64,000 nt of DNA from Symsagittifera roscoffensis (Eukaryota > Xenacoelomorpha > Acoela > Convolutidae): the NCBI RefSeq assembly GCF_963678635.1, contig NC_087070.1, forward strand, positions 29,056,048-29,120,047, written 5' to 3'. A program made the position numbers and the translations under genes. This document shows positions 1-10,510 of the stretch, piece by piece; position 1 is the first letter of the stretch, and each line of letters begins with the position of its first letter. Under the pieces are notes generated by a model. It was given only the letters and a program-made list of their open reading frames with translations, had not been told where the DNA came from and made no database searches.

Positions 1-529
1 AAATTTTTCTAACATTTTAGAAAGAGCACGCAAGTACTGGTAGTGTGTTGGTATTACTCATTTAATTGCTTGCCTTCTTTTTTCTTTTTGTTTTGCATGG
101 AAAATCAGACTTCACAAAAAACATAAAAATGGGCCGAGTGATCTATCATTATCGAAACCAACATTCAATTTAAATTGTTTTGCCCAGGACCCATTACCTA
201 ATTCATGAGTATTAGGATAGACTCTATTGCACAGCGTGAGAGTATAATTGCGATAGATTACTCTGCTGATTGGTTCCAAAAACCTTAGGTTCGACTCACT
301 GCAATAGTTTGAAACTTGCACCGGTACTTCTTCTGTGCAGAGGTATAGTTCGGCGACCTTGACCTGCATTTCTGCCCAATGATGTATTTACAATGAGCTT
401 TTTCGGAGTCCTAACATCGAGGCAATTTTTTTTCTTTATTTAAAATTTCACCGCTTCGCCTTACCCTCGATGAACTTGCACAAGACGTCTGAAGCCACCT
501 TTGCAGACCAATTTTCAGCGTACGGATTT
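1..529. repeat. Long direct repeat, copy 1 (partner at 5589-6117)
   Basis: This block reappears at 5589-6117, offset 5588, with no difference that I can find by eye. The first copy runs off the window edge, so the true repeat may be longer. In the second copy it directly follows the 3' end of PLE copy A and directly precedes the truncated end of PLE copy B, so it behaves like part of a PLE insertion or duplication complex. The 85-codon minus-strand open frame inside it is identical in both copies only because the DNA is identical. Confidence 0.9.
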
Positions 530-2690
530 GAGAAATCACCAAAAACGCGTTCCTCAAGTCGGCCTTTTTTTAACCACCTATATAGGTTCTCAGAGACTTT
601 TTCCGCAATTCAAGAGTGCGTAAAAAGAATTGAAACGAACGTAGTAGCCCCGTAAGGCACTGGAATAAGGCAAAAAACCGGACCAAAAATGGTTTGGGAA
701 CAAAAATTTGGCCAAAAACTATCAAATTTGGACCCTCCGATTCCTTCCTTTTCCAATCTTTAAGTCTCTAGCTCTATCCACGGAGCTATTCGGAGGGTTA
801 CTCAAAATTCTCTCTAGCAACCGAGCACGTTATGCTAGCACGCTCCTAACACAAAATCTTATCGCTCTAACTCTAAAAAACTCAAAAACTCGATCCTCAA
901 AACATTTTGACAAAATTTGGAAAATTATCAAAATCTTGATTTAAAAAATTTTGTTTTCGCCAACTTCTACTAAATCTTTTTTCGCGTAGTATCTTTAGTT
1001 AGGGGGGTTGAACTACGTAGTAGCTCAATGTACCAAAAACATTTTGCTGTTCAAAAAAGCTCGGATATCCGAAATTTTGGGGATTAACAGTTTGGTCGAA
1101 AAACAGTATTTTTCGACAAAATTGGGTGTTTTTCTGGTCTAAATGGGAGATAAGTAATATATAATTAGGACAATAACCTATTAGTAGTCGTTTATTAAAA
1201 TAACTATATTTCTCCTTTAAAACAAAATATCCGAATTAAAACTCTTAACTCGGAAATTCGCAATCGATGGAGGGTGCAATCGGACCGCGCCAATTGTGCC
1301 CCCCACCACGTAAGTCTTAATGAAATTGTACCCGAACGATACTAAAATTGTATCAACGATACCCTACCGTCGTTGTGGATGTTGTCCCTGATGCACTCTG
1401 TTGAGTCTGGAACACGTCTGTCAGCTTGCTACTCTACACTCCGGTAAATCATTAACGTGCTTAAACACTCAAACTATACCCAAAGGAGCGTACCTAACCC
1501 ACCAACAAAACACTCGATCTCTCGATCAAAAAAGACATAAATCAATCTGAAACAACAACAATAGGAAGGTCAGATCATATCCCGTCCGGAATAATACATA
1601 AACTGTCATTTCACATTTTTTAAAACTGTTTTTGGTCTTTTTTGGGTTTTTTACTGTTTTTTGTACTTTTTTGTTTTCAAGTAAGTTTTTTTTGGCTTTT
1701 TCTTGGTTATATACTATTTTTGTTCGGTTTTACGCTTTCTCTTTAAATATTTTTGGTCCCAGGGCCTTAGGATATGCGGGCTCTAGACTTCCCACCTAAC
1801 CCTCCGGCCCCCGGAATTTTTGGTCTTAACTAAGTTAAAAAGCTAAATAGTACCAGGCGGAGGGTCGGCACCTTCCGACTAATACAATACAGGACAATAA
1901 GGCCTCTAATTCGGGCATACACACGGAGCGGAGGGTTCGTCGCTAGTAAACATTACTATTTTCAGGCCATCAGTCAAACGACTTTTAATCAGCTTCCGTT
2001 TACATCCGAAGATAATCACATAGCTGGGTCTCGGATCCACAGACTACAAGACTATCATTGAAAACGCGGCTCGAATATCCTATTTCACTATGTTTTTGGT
2101 GACAGTACTATATTAAATCCATTGGGGATGGATTGACCCTTTCCTCTTTCTGGCTACTCTTGATATTCTAAAATAACAAATAAAACCGGTGTTATTTCAA
2201 ATAATCAGGACATCAGAGTAGCTAAAAACTAGTTTACTACAATCTTCTAACATATATCAGTCTCTGGGGGCCGAGCCTCCGCTTCCGCGCTCTTCTAGTA
2301 ATAACGTCGTTATTACTCTAACTTCGTGGCATGTGAGGGTACTGCTCCTTCCTTCTTCCCCACTGAAGCCTCCTTTGTGGCTAATTACTTCCGATAAGTG
2401 TCTTATCGTAAGTGATCGTCACAACAAGAGGCTTCGCTTTCTTCTGTCAATTTTCTCGACCATCTGTCTCTCATCAATTTGGTTGTTGTTGTGTTTTTCT
2501 CTATTTTCCGGCTAAACATGGCCGTTTCTGCATTTCTCAGAAATACGTCGCACATCGATTTTTTCTAAAAATTTACTTCTAGATTTTTGTAGCCTCCTTC
2601 TCATCAATTTATGAAGACTGAGGCCTCTAACGTAGTTTTTGTGCTGCGACGGAAGGTTCCGCTAAGCCAATCCGGGGGAATGGCGCACGG
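530..2690. other. Unassigned stretch upstream of PLE copy A
   Basis: No gene could be supported. The open frames here are short and show no recognisable motif. The part at about 2270-2520 is a little GC-richer, but I see no splice-consistent coding exon. It may hold the 5' part of PLE copy A, because PLE copies A and B only become similar from about 2690. Confidence 0.4.
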
Positions 2691-2723
2691 AAAAATTTTA
2701 AAAAGAAATTAACTTGGAAAATT

Positions 2724-5254
2724 GTGTTAGACTATTTAAATTTCTTTAAAAAAGTTCAAGTATCTGTACATAGGATGAAGTTTCTGAGAAAATGTCTAAA
2801 AAACGATCTGATACCGGACTTTTTGAAGTTTAGGTTCCCCGAGAACGGGTTTATTTCGGAAAAAGCTGTGCACTATTTTCAATGGAAACTACTAAGGACT
2901 GAAACTTCTAGGGCAAAAGAGGATAGGAAAAGGTACGAGGAGATGCTAATTAAAGCAAGATCAATGGTGCAAAAAGAGATTGACGAACAGTGGTGGTCAT
3001 CCATTCTCCGCTTCGTGAGGCGTCAAGTTGAGGCAAGCTTAAAGACAACATTAAAAAACCATAGAAAAAATTTAGAAAAACTGTCCAAGAGACAAGATAA
3101 ACCTCTTGGGGGGAGAAATGAGCAGTCAGTTAAGGTACTTGATAATATTGAACTGCCTGGATGGGTATATGATGTGCTATCAATAGGCCCGAAGCATCCC
3201 ATTAGAGACAAATTTAACGAAACACACTTTTTGGCGGATATCGACATTTTCCTCCCACAATTGAAAAATTAAAAAAAACATCTGGTGAAACGTTATGTGA
3301 AACAGAAGCCGCGGCAAAAACATATGAAAAAACGTAAGGCCAACCCCAAGAGACAAAATCGTTGAAAAAACGAGGAAATATCTGAAAGATAATGGGTTGC
3401 TGGCTGTGCCTTTTGATAATGTGTTTGGTTTTTGTATAATGAGGAGACAAAGGTATGAATCAAAGCTGGAATCATTGTTGCAATCTGCTCAGTTTGTGAA
3501 AAAAGATGCAACCACTGATGAGGTTATACTGAAAATTGAGAAGAACTTAACAAAGAATTACTAGCCATGAACAAAAAAGACGAGATAAGTGATCAGTTAG
3601 TTTCTAAGATGAGGTCAACGGGGGGCAACCCACCCATTTGTACGGTCTAGCTGAGTTACACAAGGCTGAGACACCCCTACGACCAGTACTATCACTTCCA
3701 GGCAGCTCGTATGAAAATCTTAACAAAATGCTTGCAAAAATTTTTGGCAACATCGATGGAGCCAATATAGAAACCAATACCAAAGAGGCCAGAGAAACCA
3801 TTGAAAACAATGTTCTAGATCCGGATGAAACCATAAGATCTCTTGATGTGAAAAGTTTGTACACCAACGTTCCCCTGAAGAAGGCAATTGAAATTGCTTT
3901 ACAGAAGCTGTACAGCCAGAAGTCTCCTCCTGAAATTCAAAGAGCAACCATGAAAAGATTTTTGAATATGGCGGTCAGCAAAGTATATTTCTAGTGTAAT
4001 GATTAATGGTATGTAAAAGTTCATGGTTTAGCAATGGGCGCGTCCCTCGCTGTAATTCTGGCAAACTTATGGCTGAAAGAGTACGAGTTTGCTCTAAGAC
4101 AAGAAATACCGGTTGGAACGGAGATACAGCAAATTAATGACAAAAACGGTTTGTGCCCATGTTGCACCAAGCAAGTCACATATAGATCAAAGCGAATGGA
4201 TGCGAGAGTTGCCGAAACCGGTATCATCTAAAATGCGGAAAAGTTTCCGATGACGTATACGCATCAATAACCGAGATAGTTGGGTACTGTGAAAGCTGCT
4301 GCCGCGCTAAGAACAAGGAGAAGGATACTCCCCAGGCAAAATGGTTCCTCAGGTATGTGGATGACATTGTTAGAACAGTCAGAGGGGAGCCGAGTTGTCT
4401 TCTCGATGCCGCCAACTCTCTTCATCCAAATCTGCAGTTCACTCTAGAGAAAACTAATTCGGAGGGGAATTTGCCGTTCCTGGATTTGAACATAAAGTAT
4501 CGCATGGTAGGGGTGTAACTTGCAGTTGGTATCAAAAACCAACAGATACAGAGACTATACTGAACTATAGAAGCTGCACCCCAACTCAGTATAAGCGTAG
4601 TGTTGTCCAAGGCACTGTACACAGGGTTTTTAGGAGTACATCTAGCTGGGAGCAATTTGATAAGACTATGGAAACTAATAGGGCGCAATGGCTGACAAAT
4701 CAGTACCTTGAAAATTGATCCGCAATGGTGGCTTCAGACGCCTTGTGCAAGTTCATCGATGGCAAGGACAAGCCCCTGGATAGTGAAGGTGTTTGTCAGC
4801 TCAATCACCAAATGATATGAAGCCCCAATTGGTGATGGTGCAATCTAGAGGTAACCAGAGTCAGTATTACGCTAACAGGTTAGAAAAATTAACTAACTTT
4901 TAAGTGGTTTTCACCACAAGAAAACTAGAATCATGTTTACCATCACTGAAGTCAGCATTTTCTAATGACCTCAAGCCAAGAGTGGTTTATAAATTGTCAT
5001 GTAGTGGATGCAATTCCACCTATGTTGGACAAAATTTTCGACATTTGACCACTAGAATTGACGAACATAAGAAAACAGACTCACCGGTAGGTCTCCATCT
5101 TCAGCAATGCCAACTTGAGGGGAATAGCGCAGATCTTAGTTGGAAAATTATAGATAGGTCAAACAACCAATCAAAATTGTTAACACTAGAGGCAATACAT
5201 ATCAGGAAAAAGATACCGGACTTGAACACGCGCAATGAGTTTAGGAGCAAGTAG
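2724..5254 (+). pseudogene. Broken PLE polyprotein (RT/GIY-YIG endonuclease)
   Basis: The frame is split into at least six pieces: 2724-3272, about 3630-3994, 3995-4230, 4229-4518, about 4510-4718 and 4904-5254. The catalytic YVDD is intact at 4354-4365. The PHD-like insert keeps the first Cys pair (CPCC) and the last pair (YCESC), but a frame slip removes the centre. The GIY-YIG part keeps the CxxC and the R..EH histidine region seen in PLE endonucleases. The encoded enzyme would prime reverse transcription at endonuclease nicks. Assignment to the PLE class is firm from the RT plus GIY-YIG pairing; the clade (Neptune-like) is an inference from the N-terminal and LPGSSYE blocks. Confidence 0.88.
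4154..4299 (+). other. PHD-like C4HC3 insert inside the RT, copy A (degenerate)
   Basis: The insert lies between RT motif B (about 4025-4080) and motif C (YVDD at 4354). The first pair CPCC and final YCESC are visible. The intact version is in copy D at 11195-11341. Confidence 0.7.
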
Positions 5255-5536
5255 TTGACACTAAAAATGTAGTCCCAAAACATTCTAGGTTTTTTATTTA
5301 AAACGTACATTCCTAAATCGAAATTATGATTGAAAAACTTATAGACAAAATAATTTAAAACTGTTTAATTAATTTTATAGGTTAAAAGTAATTTAATCTT
5401 AATAGTATTTTTGAGGTCAACTGTGATTGGCTAATTATTTAACATGATGTTTAGGAACCAAAATGTATGTAAAGTATTGTAAATAACATTTTTAAATTGA
5501 TGTTTCATCGTCATTGAGATTAGTTTTTTGTAAAAG

Positions 5537-5575
5537 TCCTGACGATGCACATAGTTGCAAAAACGTTTGAAATTT
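5537..5575 (+). ncRNA. Hammerhead-ribozyme-like motif at PLE copy A 3' end
   Basis: CTGACGA at 5539-5545 matches the hammerhead core CUGANGA. It is followed by a weak stem II and then ACGTTTG. The G that should open the GAAA core is A here (gcaaaaacg instead of gcgaaaacg in the copy at 8785-8817), so this copy is probably inactive. Hammerheads in PLE terminal regions are established knowledge; the assignment here is by motif only. Confidence 0.5.
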
Positions 5576-5588
5576 ACTTTTCAGCAAA

Positions 5589-6117
5589 AAATTTTTCTAA
5601 CATTTTAGAAAGAGCACGCAAGTACTGGTAGTGTGTTGGTATTACTCATTTAATTGCTTGCCTTCTTTTTTCTTTTTGTTTTGCATGGAAAATCAGACTT
5701 CACAAAAAACATAAAAATGGGCCGAGTGATCTATCATTATCGAAACCAACATTCAATTTAAATTGTTTTGCCCAGGACCCATTACCTAATTCATGAGTAT
5801 TAGGATAGACTCTATTGCACAGCGTGAGAGTATAATTGCGATAGATTACTCTGCTGATTGGTTCCAAAAACCTTAGGTTCGACTCACTGCAATAGTTTGA
5901 AACTTGCACCGGTACTTCTTCTGTGCAGAGGTATAGTTCGGCGACCTTGACCTGCATTTCTGCCCAATGATGTATTTACAATGAGCTTTTTCGGAGTCCT
6001 AACATCGAGGCAATTTTTTTTCTTTATTTAAAATTTCACCGCTTCGCCTTACCCTCGATGAACTTGCACAAGACGTCTGAAGCCACCTTTGCAGACCAAT
6101 TTTCAGCGTACGGATTT
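5589..6117. repeat. Long direct repeat, copy 2 (partner at 1-529)
   Basis: Same sequence as 1-529. The left edge abuts the 3' end of PLE copy A. The right edge at 6117/6118 is a sharp switch into the inverted PLE copy B. Confidence 0.9.
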
Positions 6118-8100
6118 TTCAGCCATTGCGCCCTATTAGTTTCCATAGCCTTATCAAATTGCTCCCAGCTAGATGTACTCCTAAAAACCCTGTGTACAGT
6201 TCCCTGGATAACACTACGCTTATACTGATTTTAAGTGCAGCTTCTATAGTTCAGTATAGTCCCTGTACTTGTTGGTTTTTGATACCAACTGCAAGTTACA
6301 CCCCTACCCTGTGATACTTTATGTTCAAATCCAGGAACAGCAAATTTCCCTCCGAATTAGTTTTCTCTAGAGTGAACTGCAGATTTGGATGAAGAGAGTT
6401 GGCGGCATCGAGAAGACAACTCGGCTCCCCTCTGACTGTTCTAACAATGCCATCCACATACCTGAGGAGCAATTTCACCTGGGGAGTATCCTTCTTCTTG
6501 TTCTTACCGCGGCAGCAGCTTTCACAGTACCAGACTATCTCGGTTATTGATGCGTGTACGTCATCGGATTTTTTTCCCGCATTTTAGATTATACCAGTTT
6601 CGGCAACTCTCGCATTCAACCCCCTTTGATCTATATGGGACTTTCTTGCTGCAACATGGGCACACTCCGTTTTTGTCATTAATTTGCTGTATCTCCGTTC
6701 CCACCGGTTTTTCTTGTCTTAGAGCAAACTCGTACTCTTTCAGCCATAAGCTTGCCAGAATTACAGCGAGGGACGCGCCCAAGGCTAAACCATCAACTTG
6801 TGCATACCATGAATCATTACATTTGAAATATACTTTGCTGACCGCCATATTCAAAAGCCTTTTCATGGTTGCTCTTTGAATTTCAGGAGGAGATTTCTGG
6901 CTGTACAGCTTCTGTAAAGCAATTTCAATTGCCTCCTTCAGGGGAACGTTGGTGTACAAGATTTTCACATCAAGAGATATTATGGTTTCATCCGGATCTA
7001 GAACAATGTTTTCAATTGTTTCTCTGGCCTCTTTAGTATTGGTTTCTATATTGGCTCCATCGATGTTGTCAAAAAACTTTGCAAGCATTTTGTTAAGATT
7101 CTCATACGAGCTGCCTGGAAGTGATAGTACTGGCCGTAGGGGTGTCTCAGCCTTGTGTAACTTAGCTAGACCGAACATAACTGATCGCTTATCTCGTCTC
7201 TTTTGTTCATGGCTAGTAACTCTTTGTTAAGTTCTTCTCAATTTTCAGTATAACCTCATCAGTGGTTGCATCTTTTTTCACAAACTGAGCAGATTGCATC
7301 AATGATTCCAGCTTTGATTCATACGTTTGTTTCTTCATTGTACAAAAATCAAACGCATTATCAAAAGGTACAGCCACCAACCCTTATCTTTGAGATATTT
7401 CCTCGTTTTTTCAACGGTTTTGTCTCCTGTGGTTGGCCTTCTGTTTTTTGCATATGTCTTCCGCGGCCTCTATTTCACATAACGTTTCACCAGATGTTTT
7501 TTTGTTTTTCAATTGTGGTAGGAAAATGTCGATATCCGCCATAAAGTGTGTTTCGTTATATTTGTCTCTAATGGGATGCTTCGGGCCCATTGATAGCACT
7601 TCATATACCCATCCAGGCAGTTCAATGTTTTCAAGTTCCTTAACTGACTGCTCATTTCTTCGCCCAAGAGAATTATCTTGTCTCTTGGACAGTTTTTCTA
7701 ACTTTTTTCTATGGTTTTTTAAACTTGTCTTTAAGCTTGCCTCAACTTGACGCCTCGCGAAGCGGAAAATAGATGCCCACCACTGTTCGTCAATCTCTTT
7801 TTGCACCAATGCTCTTGCTTTCATTAGCATCTATTCGTACCTATTCCTATCCTCATTTGCCCGAAACGTTTCAGTCCTTAGTAGTTTCAATTGAAAATAT
7901 GAACAGCTTGGTCCAAAGAAACCTGTTCTCGTGGACCCTAAACTTCAAAAAGTCGGTTATATGAGCGTTTTTTAGACATTTTCTCGGAAACTTCGGTCTA
8001 TGTACAGATACTTTTAAATATTAAATTTTAAATACTCTATCAATAGAGAATTTTAAATACTCTATCACAATTTTCCAAGTTCGTTTTCTTTTTAAATTTT
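6118..8100 (-). mobile_element. PLE copy B, inverted, 3'-truncated
   Basis: This is a minus-strand PLE closely similar to copy A, reading from about 8100 down to 6118. It ends inside the coding region at the block that reads NRAQWLTN in copy A, so it lacks the GIY-YIG endonuclease and 3' UTR. Recognisable pieces are the N-terminal helical region (7830-7411), the RT core (7178-6561, with motifs A and B and the first half of the PHD insert), and motif C (about 6470). The catalytic YVDD is changed to YVDG, and a PHD ligand His is replaced by Asn. Together with copy A it forms a large imperfect inverted repeat flanking the 5589-6117 block. Confidence 0.88.
6561..7178 (-). pseudogene. PLE reverse transcriptase fragment, copy B
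   Basis: This 205-codon open frame carries the RT block from LYGLAK-like FGLAKLHK through LPGSSYENLNK, SLDVKILYTNVP (motif A) and GLALGASLAVILASLWL (motif B). It then enters the cysteine-rich insert (CPCC, CESC, WYNLKC) and ends. Compared with copy D, the second His/Cys cluster has Asn where His is expected. Motif C lies in a different frame downstream and is mutated (YVDG), so this fragment is not catalytically competent. Confidence 0.85.
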
Positions 8101-8203
8101 GTCTGAGCCAAACAACAGGCAAAAGTACTGTGGTTATTGTTTTGCAGGCCAAGAGTAATGAAACTCACAAGGCACAAAGCAAAACAAATCACACTCTTCT
8201 CAC

Positions 8204-8455
8204 CCCTGTCTTTGAAGCGCAGACACTTCCTCTGTCTTCAGCTTCTGCTCATGTCTTGCTTTCGCCTTCCTCCTTGTCTGTGATGGTCTCTGTTGTTTGC
8301 CCCTGTTATTGCCAATCAGCTTTGACAGCCTTTCTTTGTGTGCCACTACCAATCACAGAGATTTCAGCTCCAATTCAGCACTCTGGAGCAGCTTCAAATA
8401 TTCCTTGAGCTGCTCCGAGTCGTTTTGCTTGCTCTTGGAGAGTAGCCGTTTTGTG
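8204..8455 (-). other. Possible minus-strand exon with one in-frame TGA, upstream of PLE copy B
   Basis: This is a locally GC-richer segment. On the minus strand an acceptor-like ttattgcag (ending at 8456) precedes an open frame of 84 codons. The frame has a single internal TGA and is followed by a GTGAG donor-like site at 8203. The translation is charged and helical (QLKEYLKLLQSAELELKSL, stop, then a Lys/Arg/Gln-rich tail). About 100 bases further down the minus strand, at about 8105, a strong acceptor-like ttggctcag directly precedes the block shared with PLE copy A. It could be a decayed 5' exon of PLE copy B, or a host pseudogene. Confidence 0.3.
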
Positions 8456-8774
8456 CTGCAATAAGGAGCACTCTTTTGCCGAGAAGCGGACTAAACAAGT
8501 CAGGCGTTCGTTCCCTTCTGCAATATACGATCGCCAATATCTGCTGCTTCTTCTGTTGATGCTGTGGAACAGGGAGCTAGCTGCTACAATACGAAACATT
8601 TCGGTAACTCAAGTAAAAATCGGCCATATTCTACGTATGGATTAAAAAAACACTATAAAAGTTCGCTATACATTGATGAAAAACCTTTAAAAATTTTCTT
8701 ACTGACTCTTTAATGGGAAAACATTTGGAATTTTATGCTCTTCGCTTTTTGGTTTATCAAAAATTTCTGTTAAA

Positions 8775-9043
8775 AAGTAAATTTCAAACGTTTTCGCAAC
8801 TATGTGCATCGTCAGGATTTTTACAATAAACTAATCTAAAGGACGATAAAACATCAACTTATAAATGTTATTTACAAAAATTTACATATATTTTGGTTCT
8901 AAACCATCCAAACCACAGTTGACCTCTAAAAAACCATTACGATTAAAATACTTTTAACCTCTAGTTTGAGTCATAATTTCAATTCAGACATGTACGTTGC
9001 AAAAAAAAAATTTCAGTGTTAATTCCCTGCTCCTAAACCCATC
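8775..9043 (-). mobile_element. PLE copy F, 3' UTR remnant only
   Basis: On the minus strand this matches the end of the PLE coding region (the 'ttaggagcagggaatt' end region) and its 3' UTR, terminating in a hammerhead-like motif at 8785-8817. The coding part is gone; a scrambled region begins at about 9045. Confidence 0.7.
8785..8817 (-). ncRNA. Hammerhead-ribozyme-like motif, PLE copy F
   Basis: On the minus strand, CTGACGA (8815-8809) is followed by an imperfect stem II (GCA...TGC) and GAAA (8795-8792), then ACG. Both conserved core boxes are intact; stem II has a mismatch. Confidence 0.55.
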
Positions 9044-9044
9044 A

Positions 9045-9540
9045 CTTCCAGGCAGCTTCCAGGCAGCTCGCTACCCTTATCACATCAACTTCCACGCTGC
9101 TCGTATGAGAATACTGCGAAAGCATGCAATGTGTCAAAACATCAATCCGTTTCACACAATGTTAATTCTGAAACGACGAAAGACGTAATAATTAGTTAAA
9201 ACAAGTTACAAATACAATACGTAAAAACAGAGTACATAACAAGGTTGTTATTAGCCTAATTGTTGTGATAAACGTATTAAATAGAATTAACATGCAAAAG
9301 CATGCAATGTGTCAAAACATCAATCCGTTTCACACAATGTTAATTCTGAAACGACGAAAGACGTGACAATTAGTTAACACAAGTTACAAATACAATACGT
9401 AAAAACAGAGTACATAACAAGGGTCCTTCTACTCGGACAAATACGAGCTCGCTGTCACTATCCAGGCAGCTCGCTATTACTATCACTTCCACTTCCAGGC
9501 AGCTGATCTCAATCACTTCCAGGCAGCTCGTATGAGAATC
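9045..9540. repeat. Scrambled PLE micro-duplications and a 127-bp direct repeat
   Basis: The short PLE coding word for LSLPGSS (cacttccaggcagct) occurs about five times in shuffled copies at 9048-9085 and 9455-9530. Between them a block of about 127 bp at 9119-9245 is repeated at 9298-9424 with only a few changes. This looks like repeated template slippage or end-joining filler rather than a gene. Confidence 0.75.
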
Positions 9541-9925
9541 TTAACAAAATGCATGCAAAATTTTTTGACAACATCGATGGAGCCAATATAGAAACCGCTA
9601 CTAAAGATGCCAGAGAAACAATCGAAAACATTGCTCTAGATCCGGATGAAACCATAATATCTCTTGATGTGAAAAGCTTGCTTGTGCACCAACGTTCCCC
9701 TGAAGGAGGCAATTGAAATTGCTTTACAGAAGCTGTACAGCCAGGAGTCTCCTGAAATTAAAAGAGCAACCATTAAAAGTCTTTTGAAAATGGCGGTCAA
9801 CAAAGTATATTTCAAGTGTTATGATTCATGGTATGTACAAGTTGATGGTTTAGCAATGGGCTCGTCCCTCGCTGTAATTCTGGGAACTTATGGCTGAAAG
9901 AGTTCGAGTTTGCTCTAAGACAATA
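9530..9925 (+). pseudogene. PLE copy C, internal RT fragment
   Basis: This plus-strand piece covers the RT from the LPGSSYENL block through motif A (TNVPLKEAIEIALQKLYSQ at about 9690) to motif B (GLAMGSSLAVILG at about 9850). It stops in the LKEFEFALRQ region, before the PHD insert. There are several frame breaks. It abuts the 3' end of the opposite-strand copy D at about 9930, the same head-on arrangement as copies A and B. Confidence 0.82.
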
Positions 9926-9950
9926 AGAATTTTTTAAAATTGTTAATTCA

Positions 9951-9982
9951 AACGTTTTCGCACATTTTGTGCATCGTCAGGA
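9951..9982 (-). ncRNA. Hammerhead-ribozyme-like motif, PLE copy D
   Basis: This is the best copy. On the minus strand CTGACGA (9980-9974) is followed after one base by a perfect 5-bp stem II (GCACA at 9972-9968, loop of 3, TGTGC at 9964-9960) and GAAA (9959-9956), then ACG. It lies about 260 bases after the endonuclease frame, where PLE ribozymes are expected. Confidence 0.62.
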
Positions 9983-10244
9983 TATAAAATTTTTTATTTA
10001 CAATAAAATGATCAAAGATCATGTATGAAATTCAAAAAGAACATGTTAGAATTTTTTAACCAATCACATTCTTACATCTGTTATTACGTAATCATTATTT
10101 CATCGATTATGACAATTTCCAAACTTTTTTGTTACTTGAGTCATAATTTTTTGATTTGATGTTTTATCCAAACTGACATGTCAGTTTATTTTTTCAAAAA
10201 TTGCAATTTTTAGTCATGTTTAAACATGTACTATAATTTTAATG

Positions 10245-10510
10245 TCAGCTCCCTGCTCCTGAACTCGTGTCAATTCTGGGGCGTTCTTTCCAAATATGTA
10301 AGGCCTCCAGAGTGAGGAGTTTCTGTATGTTACTTGATTGATCTATAATCTCAGACTTAAGCTCAGCGCTCTTACCATCCCTGTCACATTCTCTCAAATG
10401 TTGCCCTACTGGCGAATCTTCCTTGTGATGCTCTTCAATCCGCGTGGTCAAATGCCGGACCGTTTGTCCAACATAGGTGGAATTACATCCACTACATGTG
10501 AGGATTAGAC
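10245..10510 (-). pseudogene. PLE GIY-YIG endonuclease domain, copy D
   Basis: The frame resumes with a CSGCNSTYVGQTVRHLTTR-type block and EEHHKEDSPVGQHLREC, the PLE-type GIY-YIG nuclease with its CxxC and histidine ligands. It then continues to LLTLEALHIWKERP and stops. A small indel near 10505-10512 separates it from the RT frame, so the fusion protein is broken here. Confidence 0.85.

Larger units (their letters stand above)
2690..5585 (+). mobile_element. Penelope-like element (PLE) copy A, RT + PHD finger + GIY-YIG, inactivated
   Basis: This is a nearly full-length plus-strand PLE. Coding blocks appear in the family order. An N-terminal helical and basic region lies at 2724-3270. The RT starts near 3637 (LYGLAELHK, then LPGSSYENLNK), with motif A SLDVKSLYTNVP at about 3838 and motif B GLAMGASLAVILANLWL at about 4025. 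A cysteine-rich PHD-like insert lies at 4154-4299 and motif C YVDD at 4354-4365. The C-terminal GIY-YIG endonuclease is at about 4985-5254 (VVYKLSCSGC, TYVGQ, then a TTRIDEH block). The 3' UTR ends in a hammerhead-like motif near 5540. Frameshifts and stops break the frame several times (for example stops near 3992, 4229 and 4516), so this copy cannot make a full protein. Confidence 0.9.

Noticed and set aside
112-369. 85-codon minus-strand frame, identical at 5700-5957
   Set aside because: Its conservation comes from the identical DNA repeat; there is no motif and no sign of coding selection.
8204-8455. Reading the in-frame TGA as selenocysteine
   Set aside because: No SECIS-like structure or Sec-protein motif was seen; a decayed exon is simpler.
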